Shown here in pieces: positions 12,252-32,439 of a DNA stretch of 64,000 nucleotides. The position numbers and the translations under genes were made by a program. Below the pieces are notes generated by a model that was not told the origin of the DNA, did no database searches, and worked only from the letters and a program-made list of their open reading frames with translations. The stretch's first letter is position 1. Each line of letters begins with the position of its first letter. The stretch is taken from contig JAZGTH010000063.1 of the NCBI GenBank assembly GCA_036877525.1, positions 1,722,501 to 1,786,500 on the forward strand, written 5' to 3'. Source of the stretch: Chromobotia macracanthus (lineage: Eukaryota; Chordata; Actinopteri; Cypriniformes; Botiidae).

Positions 12252-12510
12252 CTGAGATGTAGAAGACAGCATCCACAAAACAAAAAACAGATGTGTGATT
12301 TCAAACATACACTTAAAATCAAGCTATATCATATAAATGCATTTGGGGTGATGCTAATTCATAAATGGAAGCTTGATGTGGTTAACCAACTATTTAGATC
12401 AGAAATCCTAAAGAAGAACCATAGAGCTGCAGAGTTTAGCTCCATTCCTAATACATCACATCTAATCAAGATCTTTACGGCTGCCAGAAACATCCAGGCA
12501 GGTGTGTTAG

Positions 12511-12566
12511 ATAATAATATACTATAATATAATAATAATCATATAATATACTATAATAATATACTC
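12511..12566. repeat. AT-rich simple repeat
   Basis: Irregular ata/ataata/tactataat run. It carries no gene signal and lies just beyond the long exon of the KASH5-like gene. Confidence 0.7.
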
Positions 12567-12674
12567 TGCAGGTCTGTGGACCTCCAGGAACACAGACTGG
12601 AGTCTGTGTCCCTGGTTTAGATGTCTACAAAAACCACTTAAAAGAAAAAAACACTCCACTCAAAACCACTCTAC

Positions 12675-13496
12675 CAGTCCAGACCTGTGTGTGAGCAGAA
12701 ACTGTGGTCTCCAGGGCATTGAGCTGCTTCTCAGTGGCTGCAGCTCTGCTCAGTACCTTCTCCACCCTCTGGCTGATGGCCTTCATCCTCTCTTTCATCT
12801 TCTCGCCATCCACAAACACCTGGGTTGCCTGTAAGGCCTGGGTCACTATGTTCTCCATTCTTCTCAGGGCTTTCAGCAGGTCTTCTGCAGCCAAACGCTC
12901 AACTTCTCCTATATCTACTGCTGAATCAGTGATCACAGCCACATCTCTAAGTTCATTATTTCCTGTCTCAGTCTGAACCTGAGCCTCTCTGAAGGTTCTT
13001 AATTTCTGGTCTTTAAGAACCGCCCTCAGCTCACACTTGCTCTCTTCCAGATGGGCTGTGCTCTGATCAGCATCCAGGCTTTGGGTCTGTTGATGCGTGT
13101 CCCTCACAGGCTCATGTGGATCACAACCACCTCTGCTTTTCTTGCCCTCCCTGGTCTGTCCTCTCCACCAGGTGATGGCTGCAGCTATGTGGGCTTCCTG
13201 TTTCTGATGCCTGGACCTGTTCAGCGTCTTTCCCTGCTCTTCCAGAAGCTCCAGCTCCTTCAGTCTGGAAAGCAGATTGACATCACTGCATGATGAGTCA
13301 TGCAACATTAATAAAAAGATATGAGGCCTTACAATGTCACCAGCTGATGCCGTGAACTTCCATGATGTAGCTGGTCCTGCAGATAGAGTCTCTCTAACTT
13401 TCCAGCTGCACTGTTGCAACTTTTAACATCCTAAAGAGGTATGAGATATTACAATTCCAAAGGGTTTATCATTGATTTTATTAATAAAATCATAAA

Positions 13497-13571
<75 letters not shown>

Positions 13572-16500
13572 TATATATATAAGGTGCAGGACGACTCACA
13601 GTCTCTGAGAGTTGTGTGTGGAGTATACGAGAGAATTCAACAGGCTTGATGTTTTTGGAGTTTGGAGTATCTCCTCTCTGGGGGATGATGGGTAAGATCT
13701 GACTGAGTGAGGTACTCAACTCCATGGGCACATTCTGAAAGAGAGAGAAAACAGATGACAACATAGAGAATACAGCCATTACATATATTCTGATTCACTT
13801 TTAAACCCGCTTATAGATTGTTGGTCAAGGCATTATATAAGGGTTTTTTCACTCACAGATGCTTTTATTAAGTCGATTAAAATGAGAGATTGTAACTTTT
13901 ATTATAAGAAAGTTAACTGTCTTGGAAACCTTCTTCCATGCCTTCAGGTATTACCACTTACAGGCCTTTTAAGAGATGGCCAATCATGTGTCAATTATAA
14001 ATTGTAAACCTTTACAAATGGATATTGTGTAAATAATTTATATATTACAAAGTTCATCTAGAACAATTACACATTCTGCCAGCATTTGTGTTCTTTTCTC
14101 CAAAGAATAAGTGACAAGCATGTTTGATATGTGAAGAAAAGTAAATAATTTGCAAAGATAATTAAGATGAAATTGTATAGGAAAAAAATGTGGAAAATGT
14201 AATTGTTTAGCATACATAAAAATGCAAGTTATGAAATCAGCCTCAGGAAGACAAATGTATTCAAAGCATCACATGCATTCATAACTTGAGATGTAATGGA
14301 AATGTTAATGAACATATTAAAAGGTAACGGAATTCTCCTGAGATGTAGATATACAGTCTACTGGCCATCCTCTCTGAACAACAGCCTGGAAAATTTGGCA
14401 ACATGTTTTGAGTTTCCAGGGGGACATAAGTGGCCATTGTTGAAAAAACAGCCATATGTGAACTGATGGACTGTTACCAGCTGAGCTTCCTGGATCTCAC
14501 ACTGCAGAGACTGATGGTTTGTCACACCAGTTCTCTGGGGACCAGGAGAGCTGCTGTGATATTTGTTTAACCTGCAAAAAAGCAGAATTACACAACAATC
14601 ATTACGTCGCACACTAAGAGCAATGTTTTAGTTGGTGAAACAAATCCATGTACAGTATGTATGGAATATGTAATCTGATGTTAGGATTTTCTTTAAAAAA
14701 AGTGACAACTGAATGTTGGGAAAGTTTGTTTAACGGTAGTAGTTGTATCACAGTCTTCACAGTCTCCTGCTACTTAAGTCCCTAACCCTAACCATGACAA
14801 AACCATACCAGAAAGAAAGCTTTAGCAAAAAGCCAAGAGATTTTATCAACCAAACAAATATAAAAATCAGAAATCATCTAAAGACCACCACTTCTTAACA
14901 ACACATCCATGTATTAAAGAAAACTGAAAAGACAAATGTGTTAACAGACCAATTAACAAGGAACACCTGAGACCAATGAAGGGTGCCACAAAAGGACACT
15001 ACAAGAACTAAAAACAAGACCTTTAAAATAAGTCACACAAACCTGAGAACAGGGCAAATGAATAAATATTCCAATACGTTACAATGCCACATAGGCTGTC
15101 AATAGATATAAACTTTGAAAATGAAACATTCTTTTAATATTCATTTATGTTGCAAAAAATTATATAAACAAATTACTATATATTTGCTTAAAGGTCATTA
15201 AATATAAGTACTTTACACCACTGGTTAATATGGGCCAGGTTTAAAATGCTACACTTTATTTTAAACCTGTAATTTGGGGTGGGGTCATCAGAGGGCCCTT
15301 GGTCTGATACTTGTACATTTTTGCTGCTTGTCATAAACACCAGTGGACTGAAGCAGAGGTGGACGTGTGTGTACCTGAAGAGGGCTTGTTGAGAGTGCTC
15401 TTGTAGTCTCATCAGTTCTGACTGCAGGCTCTTCAGATGCATTAACAGACAACAGAAACATCATTACAACAGCAGAGTCAAACCAGTTCTCACAAGTGTA
15501 TGAAATCATAGTGACAAACAATGAAATACCTCAATAATTGTGTGGCACTCAAAGTGAGTTTCTTTCAGCTTTTCCAGCAGGATGTTTTTCTATGTGGAAT
15601 AAATAAGAAATGTCAATCTATAAAACTAAAATGTATATATTCATTATATAATCAATACCTAGTTCATACTATATATACTGTAGACTCTGCATATTTATTA
15701 TTTTAACACCGAACAATGACACTTCAAATTGAAGTTACCTTTGTAAGGTCTCTGTCTTTCACAGCTAGTACCATATAAGTTTCTTCCAGTTCATCCTGTA
15801 AACATGATCAGGAGATATTAATACAGCAGCAGTTTAAACAGAACACTTAAATTATTCATTCTCTCACCCTTAAATCAGAGATTTCTCTCTTTAGTTTGTT
15901 TGTACGCTCCTCAGTGAAGTTTCTCTCCAGTGTTAATTTTTCATTCTGTGGAAATAGTGTGTCTTAATACATTTCATCACAGAACATTCTGTAAATCACA
16001 AACAATGTGTGATTCCACACCATTACCTGTTCTTCAGTTATTTTGATGAGGGCTTTCAGTCGTTCACTTTCCTTTACCTGAAGGGAAAGGTGATTGTGTT
16101 GTGTCAGTGTGAGACACATATATAATAACAGTATTAGTAATGCATGAGTAAACTCATACTAAAGCACAGTTAGTGGCTTGTATTCGCGTGGCTCTCTCCT
16201 GGCTTTCCATCAGAGCACATCTGGTTTCATCTAGATCTTCAGAAAGTGACTGTGATCTTGCCACAAACAGCTGGGCACTGTCAATATAACCAACACAAAG
16301 ATTATATATTATGTTCTAACTATCTATCCACATGAGAAGAGTATGACTTAAAGGTGCAGCAGGTGATTTCAGAGATACAGTGTTGATATTTGAAATGGAC
16401 ACACATTTAACTTCTTGCCCTAAGAACCAACAAGCCTAGTCTACAAATAATAAATAGTCATAAATCACTTACTGCACCTTTAAGTGTTTTGGGGGCTACT

Positions 16501-17906
16501 GAAGATATCAGATTGATATGTGGCAGGTGTTGTATGAGTTTCAGTCGATACCTGGCCAGTTTGGTGTGCAGTTCAGACACCTCCACACTGAGCTGTAGGA
16601 TGGTGTCCTCACACTGAGAGACGCTCCTCAGCAGACTACTGTTCTGCCCGCTCAACCTCTGCTGCGAGTGTTTCAGCTCGGCTACTAAACCTAACAGATC
16701 TACAGAGCCACTGATAACAGAGACAAAGTCAGGAGAACAAACAGACTGTCTATCACTCAGCTGTTAAAATCACTGTTGGTGTTTCTGCAGTGAAGTGACT
16801 TAACTAACCAGTGACATTCAGCTCCATCTGTAAACGTGACCTCATGCAAAGAAGTGGGATACTCAGTCCCTACACCACAATGTGAGATTAGTTAAAGTTT
16901 AACATGTCTCTGGTACAAACAGGTTACATTTATGAACTTATTATTTAAATATATAGTATTTACTTACCAATTAAAGATGTTTTTTTTGTGATTGATTCTG
17001 GTGTCTGATTTTTGTCCTCTGGAACTCTGTAAATTAAAAGGCAATTTTGTGTACTTCAAAAAAATTCTAAAATAGGTCACAGCATGCCAAAAGCTCAACC
17101 TGTGCACTGGTTAAGACCTTTAATAACCCCATGTGTCACATAAGAACTGGAATCGTATACACTGTCATCTCATTTGACATATCTTTAACAAATGTGCAAG
17201 TATGGTTTGAAAAACAACCGACTACAAGCTATGACATGACATGCGTATCTCTCACCCGTCTCGGCAGCACTGGGCTATCCACTCTCTCATGGTTGTGTGA
17301 AACACATCTCTACTAACAGCAGTGTCCCGGTTCTCTGGGTCCAGCATGTGCTGCAAGTTGGTCAGCTTGTCCTGGCCAGAATTCTGGAGGGTCATGGACT
17401 GGAGATACTGCACCACAGTAGAGGCCTGGACCTCTCCTGTCAGCACGAGGGACAGATGTATGAGGTGAGCTTTCAAACCTTCATTGGCACCTTTAGTTTT
17501 AAAAAGGAAATGATACCTTTGCCAGTGATGTCACATGCTTCAAATGTTATGTTCAGGAGTTCTTCCTCTGAAAAGCCGTTTGTGTCAGCACAGTCACACA
17601 GACTGTTCTCAGATCTAAAATCTAAACCAAAGTAAAAACATCGGTAAAGTGACCATAACTGAGATGAAACATCAGATGACATATCAAATAAAGTCTTCAG
17701 GAGACTTGTGAGGTCAGAACGTCACCTTCAGTGCTTTCAAGCATGTGGCAGGGCTCCACAGAGAAGGTTCCAGAGTCAACCGAAAGACTCGGGACTCTGC
17801 GACCATGACAACCATGATTCTTTGACATTAGCTGGAAAGAGGGTGGATGGGACTCAGTGTCATCCTCTGAAGAGCTGTGACATCCAGTCAGCTTCTCTGA
17901 GGCCAT
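12675..17906 (-). CDS. KASH5-like protein: degenerate EF-hand plus coiled coil
   Basis: Sixteen exons read in order: 17726-17906, 17517-17621, 17256-17436, 16968-17026, 16809-16869, 16552-16710, 16160-16277, 16027-16077, 15868-15945, 15739-15795, 15530-15589, 15375-15421, 14478-14571, 13600-13734, 13333-13376 and 12675-13264. Every junction keeps phase. ATG at 17906 has G at -3 and +4 and begins MASEKLTGCH. Residues about 61-155 form an EF-hand-like unit (NITFEACDITGKGEVQAS to TMREWIAQCC) with an incomplete calcium loop, very like the N-terminus of KASH5. Residues about 196-385 are a heptad-rich coiled coil in short phase-0 exons. The last long exon adds another helical region (LLEEQGKTLNR, ENIVTQALQATQ, ERMKAISQRVEKVLSRAA). 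KASH5 links telomeres at the nuclear envelope to dynein. It may be a separate gene or the N-terminal part of a long irag1 form. The last donor could instead be at 12685, which exits in phase 0. Confidence 0.7.
13498..13564. repeat. (CA)n microsatellite
   Basis: An uninterrupted CA run of about 67 bp followed by a short alternating AT tract. It lies in the intron between exons 13600-13734 and 13333-13376 of the KASH5-like gene and is likely to be length-polymorphic. Confidence 0.95.
16348..16483. mobile_element. TTAA-flanked MITE
   Basis: A 136-bp element bounded by TTAA on both sides. Its terminal inverted repeats are aggtgcagcaggtgattt at the left and the inverse of aaatcacttactgcacct at the right, with one or two mismatches. 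It has no coding capacity. A TTAA target suggests mobilisation by a piggyBac-like transposase (inference). It lies in the intron between exons 16552-16710 and 16160-16277. Confidence 0.65.
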
Positions 17907-18022
17907 AGCTACTGTCCAACTAAAAGAAAACAGACTGAGAACACACTGTACTTTTCTTAAGCTTCATTTACTGTATTTCATCAAGACAAAACCTTTATGA
18001 GGAAAGAAAGACAGTACTTACA
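17907..18022 (-). other. 5' leader of the KASH5-like gene
   Basis: An acceptor (ttcttttag) places 13 nt of 5' UTR, 17907-17919, before the ATG. A donor AAAT|gtaagt at 18020-18022 marks the 3' end of a non-coding first exon whose start, probably within the next 50-100 bp, cannot be fixed. Confidence 0.5.
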
Positions 18023-18856
18023 TTTTCCAGAGCTACTCAATTACACAGCTCACTGCAGATTAAATAACCGCGTTCCATTTTCATAGTGTTACCCTTGTAC
18101 TGGGTAACCTGTAATTGGACACACATGCAAATAAAGTGAAATCCAGTGCTGAAACATTCAAATGATAGAAACTAAGAAATTATAAAGTAATGAGAAGAAG
18201 TACCTATACTCCTGTTTTGACATGGAATACAATGTAAAATTCCATACCTTAAAAGAGCATAATCCATTTTCCATTAGGAATAGCATGTTCAGAAGAACAT
18301 GGATGATCTGTACAGAATCAAAAATGTAGTTTATTCTTAGTCATGGTCGCACTGGTGTGTCGGCTGATGTATGTACAGCATGAAGAGATGAATGCATGTT
18401 AAAGCAACAGCTGATCTTTAGAAGGCTTTGCCTCTTTTCATCTGAGAGCACACACTGCCACACATCAAAACCAGATGACATGGCTACCTCCCCCCAAACA
18501 CCCTCCATTCATTGCCTGTGTGCTTCTAGGAGGGCAGGACAATGTTGTAATGGTCCATTTTAATGAACATTCAGTGGTTTTCCATATCAAATGGTTCAGG
18601 GGCAGTGCTCATCAATAATAACAATGTCCATCCATTACATGTGTCCATTTCTCCAAACAGACCCAAAACCCACAGCCAAAATTAATCTGGGACAACACAG
18701 TTATAAACTAAAACAAAATGGTTTTCCAGGGTGTTAAGTTCTTGGGCAAGTTTTCATTTACATTAATTTTACAACAAAACACGTTTAGAAACATTAACAA
18801 ATCTTTGGCCCAGGCTGTGTCAGAAATACCCTCATTTACTGTTCCCCACATTACTT
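18023..18856. other. 5' flank of the KASH5-like gene
   Basis: Contains the non-coding first exon start and presumably the minus-strand promoter. No clear TATA or CpG-rich core was seen, and no coding ORF. It ends abruptly at the 35-bp minisatellite. Confidence 0.4.
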
Positions 18857-21800
18857 CATGACTCCAGCACTACAGTACACATGAAGCGCAGCATGACTCC
18901 AGCACTACAGTACACATGAAGCGCTGCATGACTCCAGCACTACAGCACACATGAAGCGCCGCATGACTCCAGCACTACAGCACACATGAAGCGCTGCATG
19001 ACTCCAGCACTACATACATGAAGCGCCGCATGACTCCAGCACTACAGCACACATGAAGCGCTGCATGACTCCAGCACTACAGCACACATGAAGCGCTGCA
19101 TGACTCCAGCACTACAGTACACATGAAGCGCGCATGACTCCAGCACTACAGCACATGAACGCCGCATGACCCCAGCACTACAGCACACATGAAGCGCCGC
19201 ATGACTCCAGCACTACAGTACACATGAAGCGCCGCATGACTCCAGCACTACAGCACACATGAAGCGCCGCATGACTCCAGCACTACAGTACACATGAAGC
19301 GCCGCATGACTCCAGCACTACAGTACACATGAAGCGCCGCATGACTCCAGCACTACAGCACACATGAAGCGCTGCATGACTCCAGCACTACAGTACACAT
19401 GAAGCGCTGCATGACTCCAGCACTACAGTACACATGAAGCGCTGCATGACTCCAGCACTACAGTACACATGAAGCGCCGCATGACTCCAGCACTACAGCA
19501 CACATGAAGCGCCGCATGACTCCAGCACTACAGCACACATGAAGCGCTGCATGACTCCAGCACTACAGTACACATGAAGCGCCGCATGACTCCAGCACTA
19601 CAGTACACATGAAGCGCTGCATGACTCCAGCACTACAGTACACATGAAGCGCCGCATGACTCCAGCACTACAGCACACATGAAGCGCCGCATGACTCCAG
19701 CATACAGCACACATGAAGCGCTGCATGACTCCAGCACTACAGCACACATGAAGCGCCGCATGACTCCAGCACTACAGTACACATGAAGCGCTGCATGACT
19801 CCAGCACTACAGTACACATGAAGCGCTGCATGACTCCAGCACTACAGTACACATGAAGCGCCGCATGACTCCAGCACTACAGCACACATGAAGCGCCGCA
19901 TGACTCCAGCACTACAGCACACATGAAGCGCCGCATGACTCCAGCACTACAGCACACATGAAGCGCTGCATGACTCCAGCACTACAGCACACATGAAGCG
20001 CTGCATGACTCCAGCACTACAGTACACATGAAGCGCTGCATGACTCCAGCACTACAGCACACATGAGCGCCGCATGACTCCAGCACTACAGCACACATGA
20101 AGCGCCGCATGACTCCAGCACTACAGCACACATGAAGCGCCGCATGACTCCAGCACTACAGCACACATGAAGCGCCGCATGACTCCAGCACTACAGTACA
20201 CATGAAGCGCTGCATGACTCCAGCACTACAGTACACATGAAGCGCTGCATGACTCCAGCACTACAGCACACATGAAGCGCTGCATGACTCCAGCACACAT
20301 GAAGCGCTGCATGACTCCAGCACTACAGCACACATGAAGCGCCGCATGACTCCAGCACTACAGCACACATGAAGCGCCGCATGACTCCAGCACTACAGTA
20401 CACATGAAGCGCTGCATGACTCCAGCACTACAGTACACATGAAGCGCTGCATGACTCCAGCACTACAGCACACATGAAGCGCTGCATGACTCCAGCACTA
20501 CAGCACACATGAAGCGCTGCATGACTCCAGCACTACAGCACACATGAAGCGCTGCATGACTCCAGCACTACAGCACACATGAAGCGCTGCATGACTCCAG
20601 CACTACAGCACACATGAAGCGCTGCATGACTCCAGCACTACAGCACACATGAAGCGCTGCATGACTCCAGCACTACAGCACACATGAAGCGCTGCATGAC
20701 TCCAGCACTACAGCACACATGAAGCGCCGCATGACTCCAGCACTACAGCACACATGAAGCGCCGCATGACTCCAGCACTACAGCACACATGAAGCGCCGC
20801 ATGACTCCAGCACTACAGCACACATGAAGCGCCGCATGACTCCAGCACTACAGCACACATGAAGCGCCGCATGACTCCAGCACTACAGCACACATGAAGC
20901 GCCGCATGACTCCAGCACTACAGCACACATGAAGCGCCGCATGACTCCAGCACTACAGCACACATGAAGCGCCGCATGACTCCAGCACTACAGCACACAT
21001 GAAGCGCCGCATGACTCCAGCACTACAGCACACATGAAGCGCCGCATGACTCCAGCACTACAGCACACATGAAGCGCCGCATGACTCCAGCACTACAGCA
21101 CACATGAAGCGCTGCATGACTCCAGCACTACAGTACACATGAAGCGCCGCATGACTCCAGCACTACAGCACACATGAAGCGCCGCATGACTCCAGCACTA
21201 CAGCACACATGAAGCGCTGCATGACTCCAGCACTACAGTACACATGAAGCGCTGCATGACTCCAGCACTACAGTACACATGAAGCGCTGCATGACTCCAG
21301 CACTACAGCACACATGAAGCGCCGCATGACTCCAGCACTACAGTACACATGAAGCGCCGCATGACTCCAGCACTACAGTACACATGAAGCGCCGCATGAC
21401 TCCAGCACTACAGTACACATGAAGCGCCGCATGACTCCAGCACTACAGTACACATGAAGCGCCGCATGACTCCAGCACTACAGTACACATGAAGCGCCGC
21501 ATGACTCCAGCACTACAGCACACATGAAGCGCTGCATGACTCCAGCACTACAGCACACATGAAGCGCCGCATGACTCCAGCACTACAGCACACATGAAGC
21601 GCCGCATGACTCCAGCACTACAGCACACATGAAGCGCTGCATGACTCCAGCACTACAGCACACATGAAGCGCTGCATGACTCCAGCACTACAGCACACAT
21701 GAAGCGCCGCATGACTCCAGCACTACAGCACACATGAAGCGCCGCATGACTCCAGCACTACAGCACACATGAAGCGCTGCATGACTCCAGCACTACAGCA

Positions 21801-24187
21801 CACATGAAGCGCTGCATGACTCCAGCACTACAGCACACATGAAGCGCCGCATGACTCCAGCACTACAGCACACATGAAGCGCCGCATGACTCCAGCACTA
21901 CAGCACACATGAAGCGCCGCATGACTCCAGCACTACAGCACACATGAAGCGCCGCATGACTCCAGCACTACAGCACACATGAAGCGCCGCATGACTCCAG
22001 CACTACAGCACACATGAAGCGCTGCATGACTCCAGCACTACAGCACACATGAAGCGCCGCATGACTCCAGCACTACAGTACACATGAAGCGCCGCATGAC
22101 TCCAGCACTACAGCACACATGAAGCGCCGCATGACTCCAGCACTACAGCACACATGAAGCGCCGCATGACTCCAGCACTACAGCACACATGAAGCGCCGC
22201 ATGACTCCAGCACTACAGCACACATGAAGCGCCGCATGACTCCAGCACTACAGCACACATGAAGCGCTGCATGACTCCAGCACTACAGTACACATGAAGC
22301 GCCGCATGACTCCAGCACTACAGCACACATGAAGCGCCGCATGACTCCAGCACTACAGCACACATGAAGCGCTGCATGACTCCAGCACTACAGCACACAT
22401 GAAGCGCCGCATGACTCCAGCACTACAGCACACATGAAGCGCTGCATGACTCCAGCACTACAGCACACATGAAGCGCCGCATGACTCCAGCACTACAGCA
22501 CACATGAAGCGCCGCATGACTCCAGCACTACAGCACACATGAAGCGCTGCATGACTCCAGCACTACAGTACACATGAAGCGCTGCATGACTCCAGCACTA
22601 CAGTACACATGAAGCGCCGCATGACTCCAGCACTACAGCACACATGAAGCGCCGCATGACTCCAGCACTACAGTACACATGAAGCGCCGCATGACTCCAG
22701 CACTACAGCACACATGAAGCGCCGCATGACTCCAGCACTACAGTACACATGAAGCGCCGCATGACTCCAGCACTACAGTACACATGAAGCGCCGCATGAC
22801 TCCAGCACTACAGTACACATGAAGCGCCGCATGACTCCAGCACTACAGTACACATGAAGCGCCGCATGACTCCAGCACTACAGCACACATGAAGCGCCGC
22901 ATGACTCCAGCACTACAGCACACATGAAGCGCCGCATGACTCCAGCACTACAGTACACATGAAGCGCCGCATGACTCCAGCACTACAGTACACATGAAGC
23001 GCCGCATGACTCCAGCACTACAGCACACATGAAGCGCCGCATGACTCCAGCACTACAGCACACATGAAGCGCCGCATGACTCCAGCACTACAGCACACAT
23101 GAAGCGCCGCATGACTCCAGCACTACAGCACACATGAAGCGCCGCATGACTCCAGCACTACAGCACACATGAAGCGCCGCATGACTCCAGCACTACAGTA
23201 CACATGAAGCGCCGCATGACTCCAGCACTACAGTACACATGAAGCGCCGCATGACTCCAGCACTACAGTACACATGAAGCGCCGCATGACTCCAGCACTA
23301 CAGTACACATGAAGCGCTGCATGACTCCAGCACTACAGCACACATGAAGCGCTGCATGACTCCAGCACTACAGCACACATGAAGCGCCGCATGACTCCAG
23401 CACTACAGCACACATGAAGCGCCGCATGACTCCAGCACTACAGCACACATGAAGCGCCGCATGACTCCAGCACTACAGCACACATGAAGCGCCGCATGAC
23501 TCCAGCACTACAGGACACATGAAGCGCCGCATGACTCCAGCACTACAGTACACATGAAGCGCCGCATGACTCCAGCACTACAGTACACATGAAGCGCTGC
23601 ATGACTCCAGCACTACAGCACACATGAAGCGCTGCATGACTCCAGCACTACAGCACACATGAAGCGCTGCATGACTCCAGCACTACAGTACACATGAAGC
23701 GCTGCATGACTCCAGCACTACAGCACACATGAAGCGCCGCATGACTCCAGCACTACAGCACACATGAAGCGCTGCATGACTCCAGCACTACAGTACACAT
23801 GAAGCGCCGCATGACTCCAGCACTACAGCACACATGAAGCGCCGCATGACTCCAGCACTACAGTACACATGAAGCGCCGCATGACTCCAGCACTACAGCA
23901 CACATGAAGCGCTGCATGACTCCAGCACTACAGTACACATGAAGCGCTGCATGACTCCAGCACTACAGCACACATGAAGCGCTGCATGACTCCAGCACTA
24001 CAGTACACATGAAGCGCAGCATGACTCCAGCACTACAGTACACATGAAGCGCTGCATGACTCCAGCACTACAACACACATGAAGCGCCGCATGACTCCAG
24101 CACTACAGCACACATGAAGCGCTGCATGACTCCAGCACTACAGCACACATGAAGCGCTGCATGACTCCAGCACTACAGCACACATGA
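18857..24187. repeat. 35-bp minisatellite, about 152 copies (5.3 kb)
   Basis: A near-perfect head-to-tail array with a 35-bp period, anchored by catgactccagcactacag followed by cacatgaagcgc. Variation is concentrated at two sites: C or T in agCaca/agTaca, and C or T in gcgcCgc/gcgcTgc. A few copies carry short deletions, for example near 19011, 19127, 19147, 19700, 20065 and 20285. All frames are closed by stops because every unit contains tga forward and tag in reverse. The array occupies nearly all of the interval between the divergent 5' ends of the KASH5-like gene and ctr9. Confidence 0.97.
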
Positions 24188-24751
24188 TTCGGACACGTGC
24201 CGGAAGTTTCATGGGAGAAACGCACAGATTCGCTCGACTCGACCCTCATGATGGACGAGTACCGGCGAACCATTGAGCCGTTATACGCTTGTTACTGCGG
24301 TGCATCATGGGATTGAAGGGCCGCTGTAGTCTTCAGACACCAGTGACCCTCGAATTGTGCACTATATAATAGCACAGGGGGACTTCACATCGTTTGGGAA
24401 GTCTGAAGCTTGGCCACTAGGGTACAAGTGCAGCGTACAAACATTTGTAAACGTTTTAAAAACACTTTAACAAAACCATTTGCAATCGTTAACGTGTCAT
24501 TATGTTCTCGTTCTTGTTGCTTTTACGACGTTTTCAGCAGCAGGTGAATCAATATATCATCGATTCACAGCAGTCCTCACGACGCAGACGGAAGCGTTTC
24601 CGGGGACTTTTAATGTGAAGCGCGGCTGCTGACCCGGAAGTGAACCGTGAAGCGTTGTTCGGGTTACGTGTGGTGCAGTAGTTGTTTCTGCTGGAGATCG
24701 TCGCTTTACACGAGCAAACACAACCAGAATTACTGGGCTCGAGTCGGTACC
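24188..24751 (+). promoter_or_regulatory. ctr9: ctr9 promoter and 5' UTR
   Basis: A CpG-containing unique segment between the minisatellite and the ctr9 ATG. Visible elements are an E-box CACGTG at 24194-24199 abutting an ETS-type site CCGGAAGT at 24200-24207, and a second CCGGAAGT at 24634-24641. No TATA box is evident, as expected for a housekeeping gene. The transcription start is probably near the second ETS site (inference). Confidence 0.6.

Positions 24752-32439
<7,688 letters not shown>

Noticed and set aside
12165..12527. 120-codon plus-strand ORF
   Set aside because: It lies antisense to the candidate terminal exon region, has ordinary chance composition and ends in an AT repeat.
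13423..13779. 118-codon minus-strand ORF with a Cys-Val run
   Set aside because: The CVCV run is the (CA)n microsatellite. Only 13600-13734 within it is a real exon, ended by a gtgagt donor.
18857..24187. CRISPR-like appearance of a long regular 35-bp array
   Set aside because: There are no unique spacers between repeats; units are contiguous and the host is a vertebrate. It is a minisatellite.
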